Shown here one piece after another: positions 10,498 to 22,600 of a DNA stretch of 64,000 bases (position 1 is the first letter of the stretch; each line of letters starts with the position of its first letter). The stretch lies in the NCBI RefSeq assembly GCF_027744825.2, contig NC_071334.1:66871437-66935436 (forward strand). Direction: 5' to 3'. Below the pieces are notes generated by a model, which made no database searches, was not told the origin of the DNA, and saw only the letters and a list, made by a program, of their open reading frames with translations. Made by a program: the position numbers and the translations under genes. This DNA comes from Synchiropus splendidus. Taxonomy: Eukaryota; Chordata; Actinopteri; Syngnathiformes; Callionymidae.

Positions 10498-13441
10498 TGT
10501 TTTGATATTCAGTTAATGCTCTCCTGCCGTACAGACATGGTGCTATCCAGTATTGTTCCCGCCCATTGCTGCTGCTGACATGTAAGCAACACTGATGGAG
10601 GAAGTGGAGTGTTCACAAACAAACAGAATATATCACAGCTATATATAAACGTGTTCATTAAGCAATTCACTGCATTCATTCTGGCTGACAAGCTGCTACC
10701 AAACTCCATCTGTTTTTTGAGAGGCACACTTCCATAATGTGTCATAACAGAACCGCTCATGATGCGCTCCACTCATCTCAGATGTGAGAAGTCGGAGCTG
10801 GGAGTGACGTCACGGCTGAGTTCAGCTTGTTCCAGTTAACCATCCACGAGAGCCATTCTCCCGTGCGCTTGTCCCCATGCCATTCTTGATAAATATGCTC
10901 TCAGTTTGTGACTGGGACAGAAATTCTTCTGCGTTTTTCATTGCTTCCAAATTTCTACTCTTCCTGTTTTACTTTTGGGGAAGTCATTGCGTACTTGGGT
11001 TGCGGGAATTCTACTTGGGGGAGTGGGAGGGCCGTAACTGTTAGGCGGCAAGTTCAGAGCCCAACTGGAATTCACCCTTATAACAATTGAAGTTCTAAAA
11101 GATAAATATCTAGAGCAGAAATTCTGAGCCTATTTATACTGAACTTTGAATTATATTTCAGAAATGTCATTGAAACTGCAGTTTTTATTTTGGCAACTCA
11201 TGTGACTGCTTTTATTCATGAGACATTTCAATGCGGCGTAAATTAAAAAATAAAACTATTTGAAAACAGTGTTAAATATTTTCCCTTCAACTTGGGCTTT
11301 GAGTGAGTCAGCAAATTATGTCATTCAGGCCCACTGACTTTGCTGTGTCACTCTAGTGGCCTGTGTCATTCTGTCATAGAAAATTTCTACTGTTCATTGT
11401 GAACAAAAAGACTCAAGACTCGAGACTCAATTGCATTGATACCTGACCCTTTTTTAAAAATGAGATGACACTTCTGAGGAGTGGCCTGTTGTTTATCATC
11501 TGTAAACCATGGTGTCATTCTTTTGATGATGTCTGTGACATTTCAAATTTGTCCAAATATCTAAAAGATTGGACGGAACCAAATTGTTTCTCACAGTCAG
11601 GGACGGTACATAACCACAGCTTCAGCAGTGTTTCAGAAAGTATGATCAGGATAAGAAGCCCTCTGTGCTTCGGAAGGTGAAACTTCAAAGGTGACAGGAA
11701 GTCAGCTCTAGAACATTTATGCAGGAAGATTAAAATCCAAGAATTAAGAGACTTTATTGCTTTTGTTTTGTACATCATTCCCATCATCATGAAAAGCTCT
11801 CTACACTCCACCTAAACTGGAAAAACCAACATCACTAAATTCCACATTCAATTTTATGATATTATTTCCTGGTCTGATCATGCGAATTTAGTATTTCAAA
11901 TGGTGAGCGGCACTTCAGAGAATAAATATTTTTACATTAACACTTGTTATTTGTATAATCCAAAGCACTTAGGGGTCTCATTTGAGATTACATTTCAAAA
12001 TTGTTTTTGGACGACAAGTTATTTATTTTTTTTACTGCTTTTTCTACTCAGCTGATGATGTAAAACCACACTATCCACACAACAAGTAGGGTCAAGGTTC
12101 CTTTATATATTCATTCATTTTGACAACATATTAACAACGCACATGAGAGAAACATATGTACAGAAATGAAAATGATAGTGAAAATGTTTTTCAACTGCAT
12201 TGTTTTCATGGGTGGTGAATGCGTTTTAGCCGCAAGCAAGTCATGATGATGATGATGATATTACAAACTGACGCAGGTGTGGGCCATGTTGTGACCTGTA
12301 TCTTAACACTCTGTAATTTGCCACTTTCATCGTGTAAACATTTGAATAAACCTGTTTGGAAACTGTGATTGTGAGCTGGCAGGCCTCATCTGTATACGAT
12401 TGTTTATCGGGTTAAAATACATGTTGCAAGTCTTGGAAGAATCCAGGCAGAAAGGGAGTCAGGCAGTCTGCTCCGTGGACGTCCGGTCAGACCTTAAAGT
12501 AGGACTGGCTTCAGGTGGTGGGTGGGGCACAGGTTTCATGAAGGAGCAGCACAGAGGAGCGGCTGCACACCTTTGTACTAGAAAGTGCAGGGAGGAATTG
12601 TGAGCTGGACTCATGCATCAGAGAGACCACAGACAGGTGGGTTGACCGAATACATCGACTGACACTTCTCACACAAGTGTTTTTTTCTTAGCTTGAATCT
12701 CCAAACTTTCATACGCTAATCTGTTATGCGTTTTGTGTGTGGTTGTTTTCTCCTCTTTTAGATCACTTTGATGTTATATTAGCCTCTGACAGCGAGGTAC
12801 AGTACATACATCATATTGAAATGTACAGAAATGTGTGAAATACATTCTTAAATATAAATATAATTTAAGATTCTATAAGTCTGAGTTGTCAAATGTATAG
12901 CGTGTGATCTAACAGCATGAGTCACGGGAGCATGTCGAAGAGATTAGTTCAACTGTTAGACTTTCATAGCTACATTCTCCTGCTCTTAGTCTCCACTCCT
13001 TGTTGAGGAGGCGTGGTCGCCTTGTTTATTTTCCCTATTTCTATGTTTGTTTTTTCGTCAGCTATCAAATCTCACATCCTTATAGTGTGGATTCACCTTA
13101 AAATACATTTTTAAATGTATGTATTGAACAAGTCACATCGAGATATAGAAGCTTTCAAATGTATGTTTATTTCAATCTCCTCTGCACATTGCAAATGCCT
13201 TATATGACACATTATTTGACATATGAATGAGCAGCAGCATCTTACATCATACAGAGATTGAAATGAATCATTTTTGTTTTTTGTGCAACCAAATGTCCAA
13301 CAATTTCATTTCATATAGTCTGATATAGACTGCTATGTTTGTTTGCACCAGTTTTTAAAATGAAAGAACAAATAAGTTGAATGCAACTTACATTTGTCTC
13401 AGAGACTGTGGAGATCTTCGGTGGCAAAAGAAACGAACTTT

Positions 13442-13455
13442 GTTTTCATTTTCAC
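13442..13455 (-). promoter_or_regulatory. ISRE-like element upstream of the NLR
   Basis: On the minus strand the bases read GTGAAAATGAAAAC, fitting the IRF-binding pattern GAAANNGAAA. The site lies 162 bases before the proposed NLR start codon. Interferon-responsive elements are common ahead of innate immune genes. Short matches also arise by chance in AT-rich DNA, so function is inference. Confidence 0.4.
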
Positions 13456-13616
13456 TCGTTGAGAAAGCACAGTGGGCGAACACGCTCCAGGACTACTTCC
13501 GGTGTTATTTCCTCTTCTGTTGCACGAGCTCATCCCGGCCTGAGATACGAGCGGGGTCGTTGTTCCAAATTTTTCTCACTTTCAGTGACTGTGGTGGAGC
13601 CGAGGGAAAAGCTGGA

Positions 13617-16600
13617 ATGGATCCGTCAACTGGAACGAATGACAAAGTGCTGTCTTCTTCCACTTCGCTTTCACTGGAAGAAGATGTTCACAGGTGAGGA
13701 GACACACGTCTGCGGTCCAGGACAGTTTTCATGCCATAAACTCATAAGTAAAAATATTCACCGCAGTTGTTGTAATATGTAGTTTCCTGTCCTGTGACTG
13801 TGTGTTTGCTGCTCCAGCCCTCCTGTCCCGGAGAGACCAGTCTCTCTGCCGCTGAGCTGCATTTCCATGGCGAGTGACGAGTCGATGAAGCAACCCATTC
13901 TCTTTAAAGGACAAAGATCGTCTGAGACTGAGTGAGGTTTTTTTCATTATTCATTTTTATTTTAAGTTGCCTAAAATAGTTTTTTTCCTGTTTAAAAAAC
14001 GACTCAACAGTGCAAGAATCCAGTCCAGGTCTCTAATAGTATAGTTCATGACTTTTTGTTGGCACAGATAAATGGATTAAAAACAGTGTTTAAACCCATT
14101 GAAGTTGTTCTGTAATCCTGAACCAGTGCATGATAAAAAAAATGTCGGTTGGTATGTGTTAAGAATTATTTGTAAACATACATCAGTGGAAGAAAAGTTC
14201 CTCCACAGCTGCTGATACTTGTATCAAACTGAACATGTGCATTTACTTTGCTAATCCTCAATATAACGTCTTTATTTTTAGGCCTCAATTTTCTTATCCC
14301 ATCTATAATTGTTGTTTTAAATTTGAATTTCTACAAACAACGGGCATTTTTTCAGTATTTCCTGGCTCTCAAAATAAAATATAGCTTTGTGTTTTGTAAA
14401 GAGTTTTGTCAACTACATATTCTCCACTTAAAAGTCTTTGAACAAAAATGTTACAAAAAAAAAAAAGTAATGCATAAAATGTCACGGCGTAAGTACACTT
14501 CTTCCTATTTTATGATCTAAAAAAACAACCATTTACATTGAATATGATTGTTTTTCTTCACGTTGACAGGTGCTCACATTTGTCACAATATATAATGTGA
14601 CCCCTTAGAAAATTGAACTGCTCACCCCTGTTCTTGACAGAGGTCGAAATCCTGAGCTACTTGACATGATGATGCTTTCCTGACTGCAAGTCCACTCGAC
14701 TACACTGAGCTTTATCACAACAAGTGCTTGTTCTTTATTTTAGTGAGAATTTTGAGGTTCATCTATTGCAACTGATCACGTCATGTGAATTATTGAATTG
14801 TTTTTTTGTTGTTGTTTTTGTTTGGTAGTCATGTGCAGCAGACGCTGGCCTCACCTCAGCTGACCTGCATTTCCCTGAAGAGCATGCAGTCCATGCATCA
14901 ACCCATCCTGTTTAAGGGACACCAACCTTCAGAGTCAGAGTAAGCGCTCTTGTCCGAAGTAGCCCTCTAAAAGTGGCAGCAGTTGTCCAACTCAACGGTA
15001 CCAACTCAAACTGTTAAGCGGTGTTGTTCGCCGATTTATTCCAGGCCTGTGGTAGGTGTTTACATTAAAATGGTTTACTCAGTCACTTGACGCTAGTGAT
15101 GGATAGTTGAGGTTTCACGACACAGTGTCCTGATTTACACAGACCACCAGATGGCACTGTCTGCTGTAAAAGGTTTGGACTTCAACAGCAATGAAACTTT
15201 GTAATCCAAGAGCGCCATGTAGTGTGACCTGTGAAAATTTGGACACTGTTTCATCAACCCTGCACTAGTCTTTCATGATGCAGCATCTACCTGACACTTA
15301 TCTTGGTGCACCAGCGAGAGACGTTTGTTTCTTTCTGAAAACAGTCTGACGTCACACTTACTGAAATTGATCTTCCTTTTCCAAGTTCAAAAGTGTGAGT
15401 TTGGGCTGTTCCTAAACTAGTTGTGTTTCCTGAGGAACTCCAGATCAGCAGAAATCTTTGCCAAGAGGAGACTCTCAAAAAAACGTCCATCTGAAACAAG
15501 ATCCAGCTTAAAATATGTGTTAAGTAGATTTAAAATCTATTTTTTTGGGAATGAAATAACCTACATAGTGTTGCATTTGACACATACACTGTGTCCTAAA
15601 GTATGGTATAGTCTGTAGTTGTTGTTTTAGAGGCTTTAAACAATGTGATGTTTAGTTGTTTTGTAGAGCCTGTTTAGACTGTTTGGGCTCTCAGGGGCCC
15701 ATTTAGATGACACTGCAGTTTGCACTGGAAAATCTACAAGATATCAACAAGAGTAAAACACAAGTCTCATCCACCTTCTTGACCAATTACAAGACACCTC
15801 TCTCCCACCTCTCTTGACCTGAACTGCAAAGGGTTTCCAGTGACATTTATTTATTTACTCCTTGCATACTTTTCTCTGAATATATACATTAATATTAACA
15901 AGTCCATCCATACAAAAAGGTTTGACCAAATTCATAGCCAATCATTATGACCTAGTTACTTTGAGATTTTCATTCTCAAATTGTCAAATGTCCTCACAAA
16001 GGACCGACTTGTCCTCACAAGTCGGTGTGTTTCCAAGAATTCCTTTAGCAACTGTTTCTTATTGTGCTGTATTGTATTATGCTGTATGCTTGTGTTATAT
16101 ATAAACTGAGGAGGTATACTTGAAATTTACTTTTGAAACACTACATTTGAAATACTTAAAAGTAGCACACCGAAGTATATTTATGCTGAAGTATATGTAA
16201 TAGAATTAACTTCAAGTATACCACTTTTTTCTTAGCGATTTCGACTGTACCACTGAGGTGATCCAGAAGCAAACTGTGCAAAGGATCATGGGAGTGGGTG
16301 AATGGGGCTATAAAACAGACATTTGCTATTATATTGTTTTGTTCCTGTTTGACGGTTGCCGATTCGTGCTTTCGTTGAATTGTTTGTCACTGAGTGTAAC
16401 CATCTGATAGGTGACAGTGAAATGTAGGCAGTAGTCGGATGATGCTCATCTCCTATTGTATTAGGGAGGTAAACGTGGTTATCAATTTTACTGACTTTTC
16501 GCTTATAAATAATGTTAACTTTAAATATACGTTGTATAATTAAAATGTGGATGAGAAGTATATACCTAGTACACTAGTGGTATACTTCTTATATAGTAAC

Positions 16601-19600
16601 TGAATTCTTGTTTGTATACTTTATAGTGTATTACAAGTATATGGTCTGGACTATACTTGTATACTCTACACTAGTTTTTGCTAAGGGTTACACAAACACA
16701 CATAGAGACACACACAACCACACGGTTGGTAGGTAGGAACATGCAGAGGGTGACAAGGAATCATTATTTTGAGAGTGAGTGGCTTTATTGAACACAAGAT
16801 GTTTGCCAGTCAACTATTAACCAAGCTGCAGTGGACTATAAAGTGTCTGTTGTTTCCACTCCATCTTGTCCTGAATGTTTATACTGACACACTGCCGCTG
16901 TGTCTCTACAGGCAGGTCAGTCAACCAGTCAGTGTGATATCCCTCACGAGCACCGAGTCGATTCTTCAGCCCATTCACTTTGATGGGGGTCAGGATGCTG
17001 CGGCAGAGTGGGTCATTAGTTTAACCCTTGTTTGATATAATAAGTTTATGCCCCAGATGATAGGGCTTTTATAGGTGCATGGTGAGTCTGAGTGGAATCT
17101 TATCTCCACAGAATGACAGCAGAGGATGATGAATATAACCTGCTTCCAGGTGTGGACTCAGAATTCAAGGTAAATGGATTTGTTCACACATTGTCCATTT
17201 TAAACATCCAACATATTCTATGAAACTGACGCTATACATAACTGTTTTCTAGCTCCTGGAGGAGACTCTTGTTGCTTATGTAAGAGCAGAGCTGTGGAGG
17301 ATGAGGAGGAATTTGGGAAGCCCAGATGGAGAGGAGGTAGAAGAAGATGACAAGGACGTCAAGATCCTCAGAGAATCCTTCTCAAAAATCGTCCAGCACT
17401 TCTTGCAACAGAGACAGCAGCAGCGTCTGGCTGACTATTTACAGAGCAGTAAGCTTCATTTCCGCTCAAGGCTTGCATGGCTCAGGGGTAGTGAATGATC
17501 AAGAGACATTCAAGCAACACTTGTGTTTCCTGTCATTGCAGAGTCTCCCTCCGTGTGCCAAAGAAAGATCAGGTGTCGTCTCAAGCAGAAATTCCAAAGC
17601 TATTACGAAGGGACGTCACTATCTGGGACTCCGAAACCGTTAAATGAGATCTACACAGAGCTCTACGTCACAGAGGGCGAGACCTCTGAGGTCAACTGCG
17701 AGCACGAGGTCAGATGGATTGAAGCGACGACTAGAAAGCCAGGACTGCCGGAAGTCACGATCAAATGTCGAGACGTCTTTAAGCCTCCTGACAGAGAGAG
17801 CCGGGTCCGGACGGTGATGACTAAAGGAGTGGCTGGTATTGGGAAGACCATGCTGACTCAGAAGTTCACTCTGGACTGGACAGACGGGAATACCAACCCG
17901 GACTTCCACTTCACCTTCCCCTTCACATTCCGAGAGCTGAACCTCCTCAGTGGGAAACAGCTAAGCCTGGTGGATCTGGTTCACTGTTTTTTCCTGGAAA
18001 CGAAAGAGGCTAAGATCAAGGAGTTCGATCACCTCCAAGTTCTGTTCATACTTGATGGGCTGGATGAAAGTCGGCTTCCTCTGGACTTTGTCAATAATGA
18101 AATCTTGACAAATATCATGGTGCCAGCGTCCATGGATGTCCTACTGACCAACCTCATCAGTGGAAAACTGCTTCCCTCTGCTCGACTGTGGATCACCACG
18201 CGACCCGCTGCAGCCCATCAGATCCCGCCTGAGTATGTGGACAGGATGACCGAGGTGAGGGGCTTCACGGACGAGCAGAAGCAGGAATACTTCAGGAAGA
18301 GGTTCACCGGCGATGCCGACGTCATCATCTCCCACATCAAAACATCTCGGAGTCTCCACATCATGTGCCACATTCCGATCTTCTGCTGGATCGCTGCGAC
18401 AGTTCTGGAGGACGTCTTGAAAACAAGTGCTGAAAAGGAGCTACCCAAGACTCTTACTGAAATGTATGTCCACCTGCTGTTGGTCCAAGCGAAACTCTGG
18501 AATGTCAGATACCATCGAGGGTTCCAGGTGGATCCCCACTGGAATCCAGGCAGCAGAGAGATGGTCCTGTCTCTGGGCAAGCTCGCGTTCCAGCACCTGC
18601 AGAAGGGCAACCTGATCTTCTATGAAACAGACCTGACGGAGTGTGGCATCGACGTCACGGCGGCCACGGTGTACTCCGGCGTGTTCACGCAGATCTTTAA
18701 AGAAGAGCGAGGCCTGCACAAGGAAAAGGTCTTCTGCTTCGTTCATCTGAGCATTCAGGAGTTTTTGGCTGCTCTTTACATCTTCCTGAATTTCATCAAC
18801 TCCGGTGAGAACCTGATAACCCAGACGAAACCCTGGTGGAAGATGCTGACAGACACATCAAAGATCTCTTATCTCTATCAGAGTTCTATAAAACTGGCTA
18901 TGAAGAGTAAAACCGGCCACCTAGATCTGTTCATTCGCTTCCTCCTGGGACTTTCACTTCCAACCAACCAGACCCTACTGCGCGGCCTGATAACACAAAC
19001 TGGTAGGCGCCCTCAGGACACCCAGGAAACCATCCTGTACATCAAGAGCGTGATCCGTGAGAATCTCTCGCCGGAGCGGAGCATCAACCTCTTCCACTGT
19101 CTGAACGAGCTGAATGATCGCTCCCTTGTGGAGGAGATCCAGCAGTACTTGAGTTCAGGAAGGCTCATCACCGACAAACTTTCCCCTGCTCAGTGGTCAG
19201 CGCTGGTCTTCATCCTGCTCTCTTCAGAAACAGAGCTGGATGTCTTTCACCTGAAGAAGTACTCCGCCTCTGATGAGGGTCTGCTGAGGCTGCTGCCCGT
19301 GGTCAAGGCCTCCAACAAGTCTGTGTAAGTGGAGCGGAGGAGCAGTCTCTGCTTAACTTAGTGAGACAGGATTAGGTGGTAGTGAGTAAATGACTTGTGA
19401 TGGGGAGTGAAACTGACTGAGCGAACCTTCCGTCGTCTTACAGTATGGGGGCCACAAGCAAGGATCTAGGGCGGAAAAACCCCTAAAAGACACATCATAA
19501 TAACATGTCAGGAAGAAATCCGCTGCATGCGGATCTAAATTTTGTCAATGCACTTTACTCCTCATTATTGCCGTCAATATAGTAAAAGTTTCTGCTTCTT

Positions 19601-22600
19601 GATGGGCTGCATTCTGCTCTCTGTCCCCAGTTCAAGTCAACTCCCCACACACAAAAACAAACTTTTGTCTGTAAATATTGAACACGTGTAACATTTACGA
19701 TTGTTTTGTTTAGGACAACGTTAACACGCCCCAGACATGAGGATTCTCCAGAAGGATAACCTAAGAGTTGAGACAATAAGGTCAGGTGTTTACGTGCAGG
19801 GACAAACTCAGGACAAAAACATTTCCATTATGAATGTGGCCCTCTTAACTAAAAAAAAAATCTATCTGAATTCTCCATTGCATGGTCTGATACCAATTAA
19901 TAAAATCTCAGAATCAATGTTTCAATTGAAAGTTTGAGGGTTCTTCAACAATCTATGGTGTTTGTTCTCTGTGAATCTCTACCATGTGTAAGCAAAGTAT
20001 TGAAATTGAATTGAATGGCCAGTCGTTTTTACACATCTGATTCAATTCTCTGGTCGACCACTAACACCTGTGTCCCTCAGGCTCAGTGGCTGTAACTTGT
20101 CAGAAAAATGCTGTGAAGGCTTGGCGTCGGTTTTAAGTTCTCCAAGTCTTCGAGAATTCGACCTGGGAACAAATGATTTGCGGGACTCTGGAGTGAAGCT
20201 GCTTTGTGACGGCCTGCGGACTCCACAGTGCAGAGTGGAACGCCTGAGGTTGGCTGCTGGTCACGAGTGCTCATGAGTGACTCAGCCTTGTGATAGTGAG
20301 TGACATCTTTTTTTCCCACCAGTCTAAACCAGAACAATCTGACGGAGAAATGCTGTCGGGATTTGTCGTCGGTCCTGGGCTTCAAACACTCCACCCTGAG
20401 GGAGCTGGACCTCAGCTATAATGACCTTCAGGATTCGGGGCTACAGCTGCTCTCTGCTGGTTTAACTCGTGGGCAGTGTCCTCTCCAGACACTCAGGTGA
20501 AGATCGGTGAAGACAATTGCTGCGCTCACAATATATGCATTGAACCACAACTCTCTTTAGGCTGTGTGGCTGTAATCTGACAGGGAGCTGTCTAGTGCCC
20601 CTCGCTGAAGTTCTTTGCTCCGAGTCGTCTTCGCTGACTGAGCTGGACCTGAGCGACAACAATCTTCAGGGGGCAGGAGTGAATCTCTTGTCGTCAGCAG
20701 TGGAGCAAGGCAGACTGAGGAAAATGAGGTCGGTTCTGAACTTGAAAGCTTTCATGGATAATCAATCAGAAGGAAAACATTTGTGTAATGACATCATTTC
20801 ATTCGTTTCAGTTTACGCCGCACTGGCTTATCTGACAAAAGCTGCCAGGGGTTTTCCCCAGTCACAAGTCAAAGGTTGCCGGCTTTGAGTGAATTAGATC
20901 TGAGCGACAACAACCTGCAGGATGCTGGAGTGAGCCGTCTCTTTGCTGGACCAGGAGAGTTCTACTCTCAACTCCAAAGTCTGAGGTCAGAGAAGACTTC
21001 AAATATTGAAGCGCGAAATTCCCCCCCCCTTAAAATCGGCAATTCCCCCGACAGGTTGAACCAGACCAGTCTCTCTGACAGATTTTGTGCCGAGTTCTCG
21101 TCAGTTTTCAGCTCGCGGATGCTCAAACTGACGGAACTGGATCTCGGCAACAATGACCTTGGGGACTCAGGGGTCGGGCAACTGTGCGCCGGACTGGCTG
21201 ATCCAAACTGCACGGTGGAGAGTCTGGGGTCTGTTGTGTCTGTCATTTCTAGATTTGTGGTCGCCAGCATTACTAACCGACACCTTCTCGCAGACTGTGT
21301 GGCTGTCGACTGTCGGACAAAAGCTGTGCAGCTTTGGCGTCCGTCCTTAAGCAGCACGGTTGCAGACTGAGATCCATGGATTTGAGTAACAATCCGCTTT
21401 TAGATGCCGGGGTGAAGCTTCTCACAGCCGGGCTACGCAGCACCACCTGCTGTTTGGAATCTCTCAGGTGAGTTGGTACGTGAGATCAAGTTTAGAAGTA
21501 GGATTTTGTCTTTATCTGACCCTTTATATTAGACTGTAATAATCTGTTACATGTTTACAATGACACATCTGTCTTCATGTTTAATATAGTTTAGGGTTGT
21601 ACTGATGCTTAGCCATTACTTAGCAGAAATGAGGGAACTTCTTCAGATCAACAGTCCTCACTTGAATAGCTAAACTTTGCCTGAAACTAGTCGATTTCAT
21701 TCTGTATATCTGGGGATGGTTCTCTTACAGCCTGTTGGCTCAGCTCTGACTGAAGATGCCCAACTCCCTCTCATGCTGCAGCCTTCCTAACTCATGAATC
21801 AGACATTGAGATCGCGAAACTCCTCAACTTAGGGACGGATATAAATAAAAAAAAACAAACTTGGACAGGGCGTTTGAAACCTCGCCTACTGAGTACCAGG
21901 GTCCTTGACTTAGACAAGCTGATCCTCATCCTCGACGGTAGTGTGTTTGGTTGGATGAAGCCAACAGCACTGCCTCACTGGAGGTTGGTCTGAATTATTG
22001 GCATTGTTTGGGTTGTTTATCTAAAAATAAATCAATCAATTAGTTGCTTTTAAAAAAAATAAAGTTTTCCTTGACCAAGGTATTCGCCGCTTAAACTTAT
22101 TAGTTACACTACTTTCAGATACATCCACAATGTAACTACTGTATAATCACATCTCACATCTTCCTATGATGTAAGCAATATTACACACATCATCACATGC
22201 ATCAGCTCAACTCCATTTTGGAAGAGAATAAATAGCCATTTTTGTTTGTAGCGGTGGAGAGCTGTAAAAGTTTGCACTTTTACAATCGGGTTATTTTCCT
22301 TAGTACGTGTAAATGTCCGCTGTACTCTGTGTTTTTTTTTTTTTTTTAAAGACAAAGTCCAGCTGCTGCAGCTCCATTGTTGTCACATAGCAATGTAAAA
22401 GTACTTTGCTGCTATTAGTTTGGTCATTTTTGGTAAGATAGTTGTACTTTCACTTCAGTATGATTTATCCACGTAAGCGACAAAACAGCATATGATGCCA
22501 TGAAACACCACAATCCTCCTGTGAATGGAGAGATGCTCCACTGCTCCATGAGCAGGATGAACTTGTGCACCATATAAGTATAGAGGAAGTAGGAACAATG

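Larger units (their letters stand above)
10423..13616. other. intergenic region between the collagen and the NLR
   Basis: After the collagen polyadenylation signal, this AT-rich stretch has no recognisable protein gene. A palindromic TGACGTCA (CRE-type) site lies at 10805-10812 and a short (GAT)n tract near 12244-12258. A possible untranslated exon of the NLR ends near 12636, where an AG-GTGGGT donor-like junction occurs; this is a guess. The last 200 bases contain the probable NLR promoter. Confidence 0.5.
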
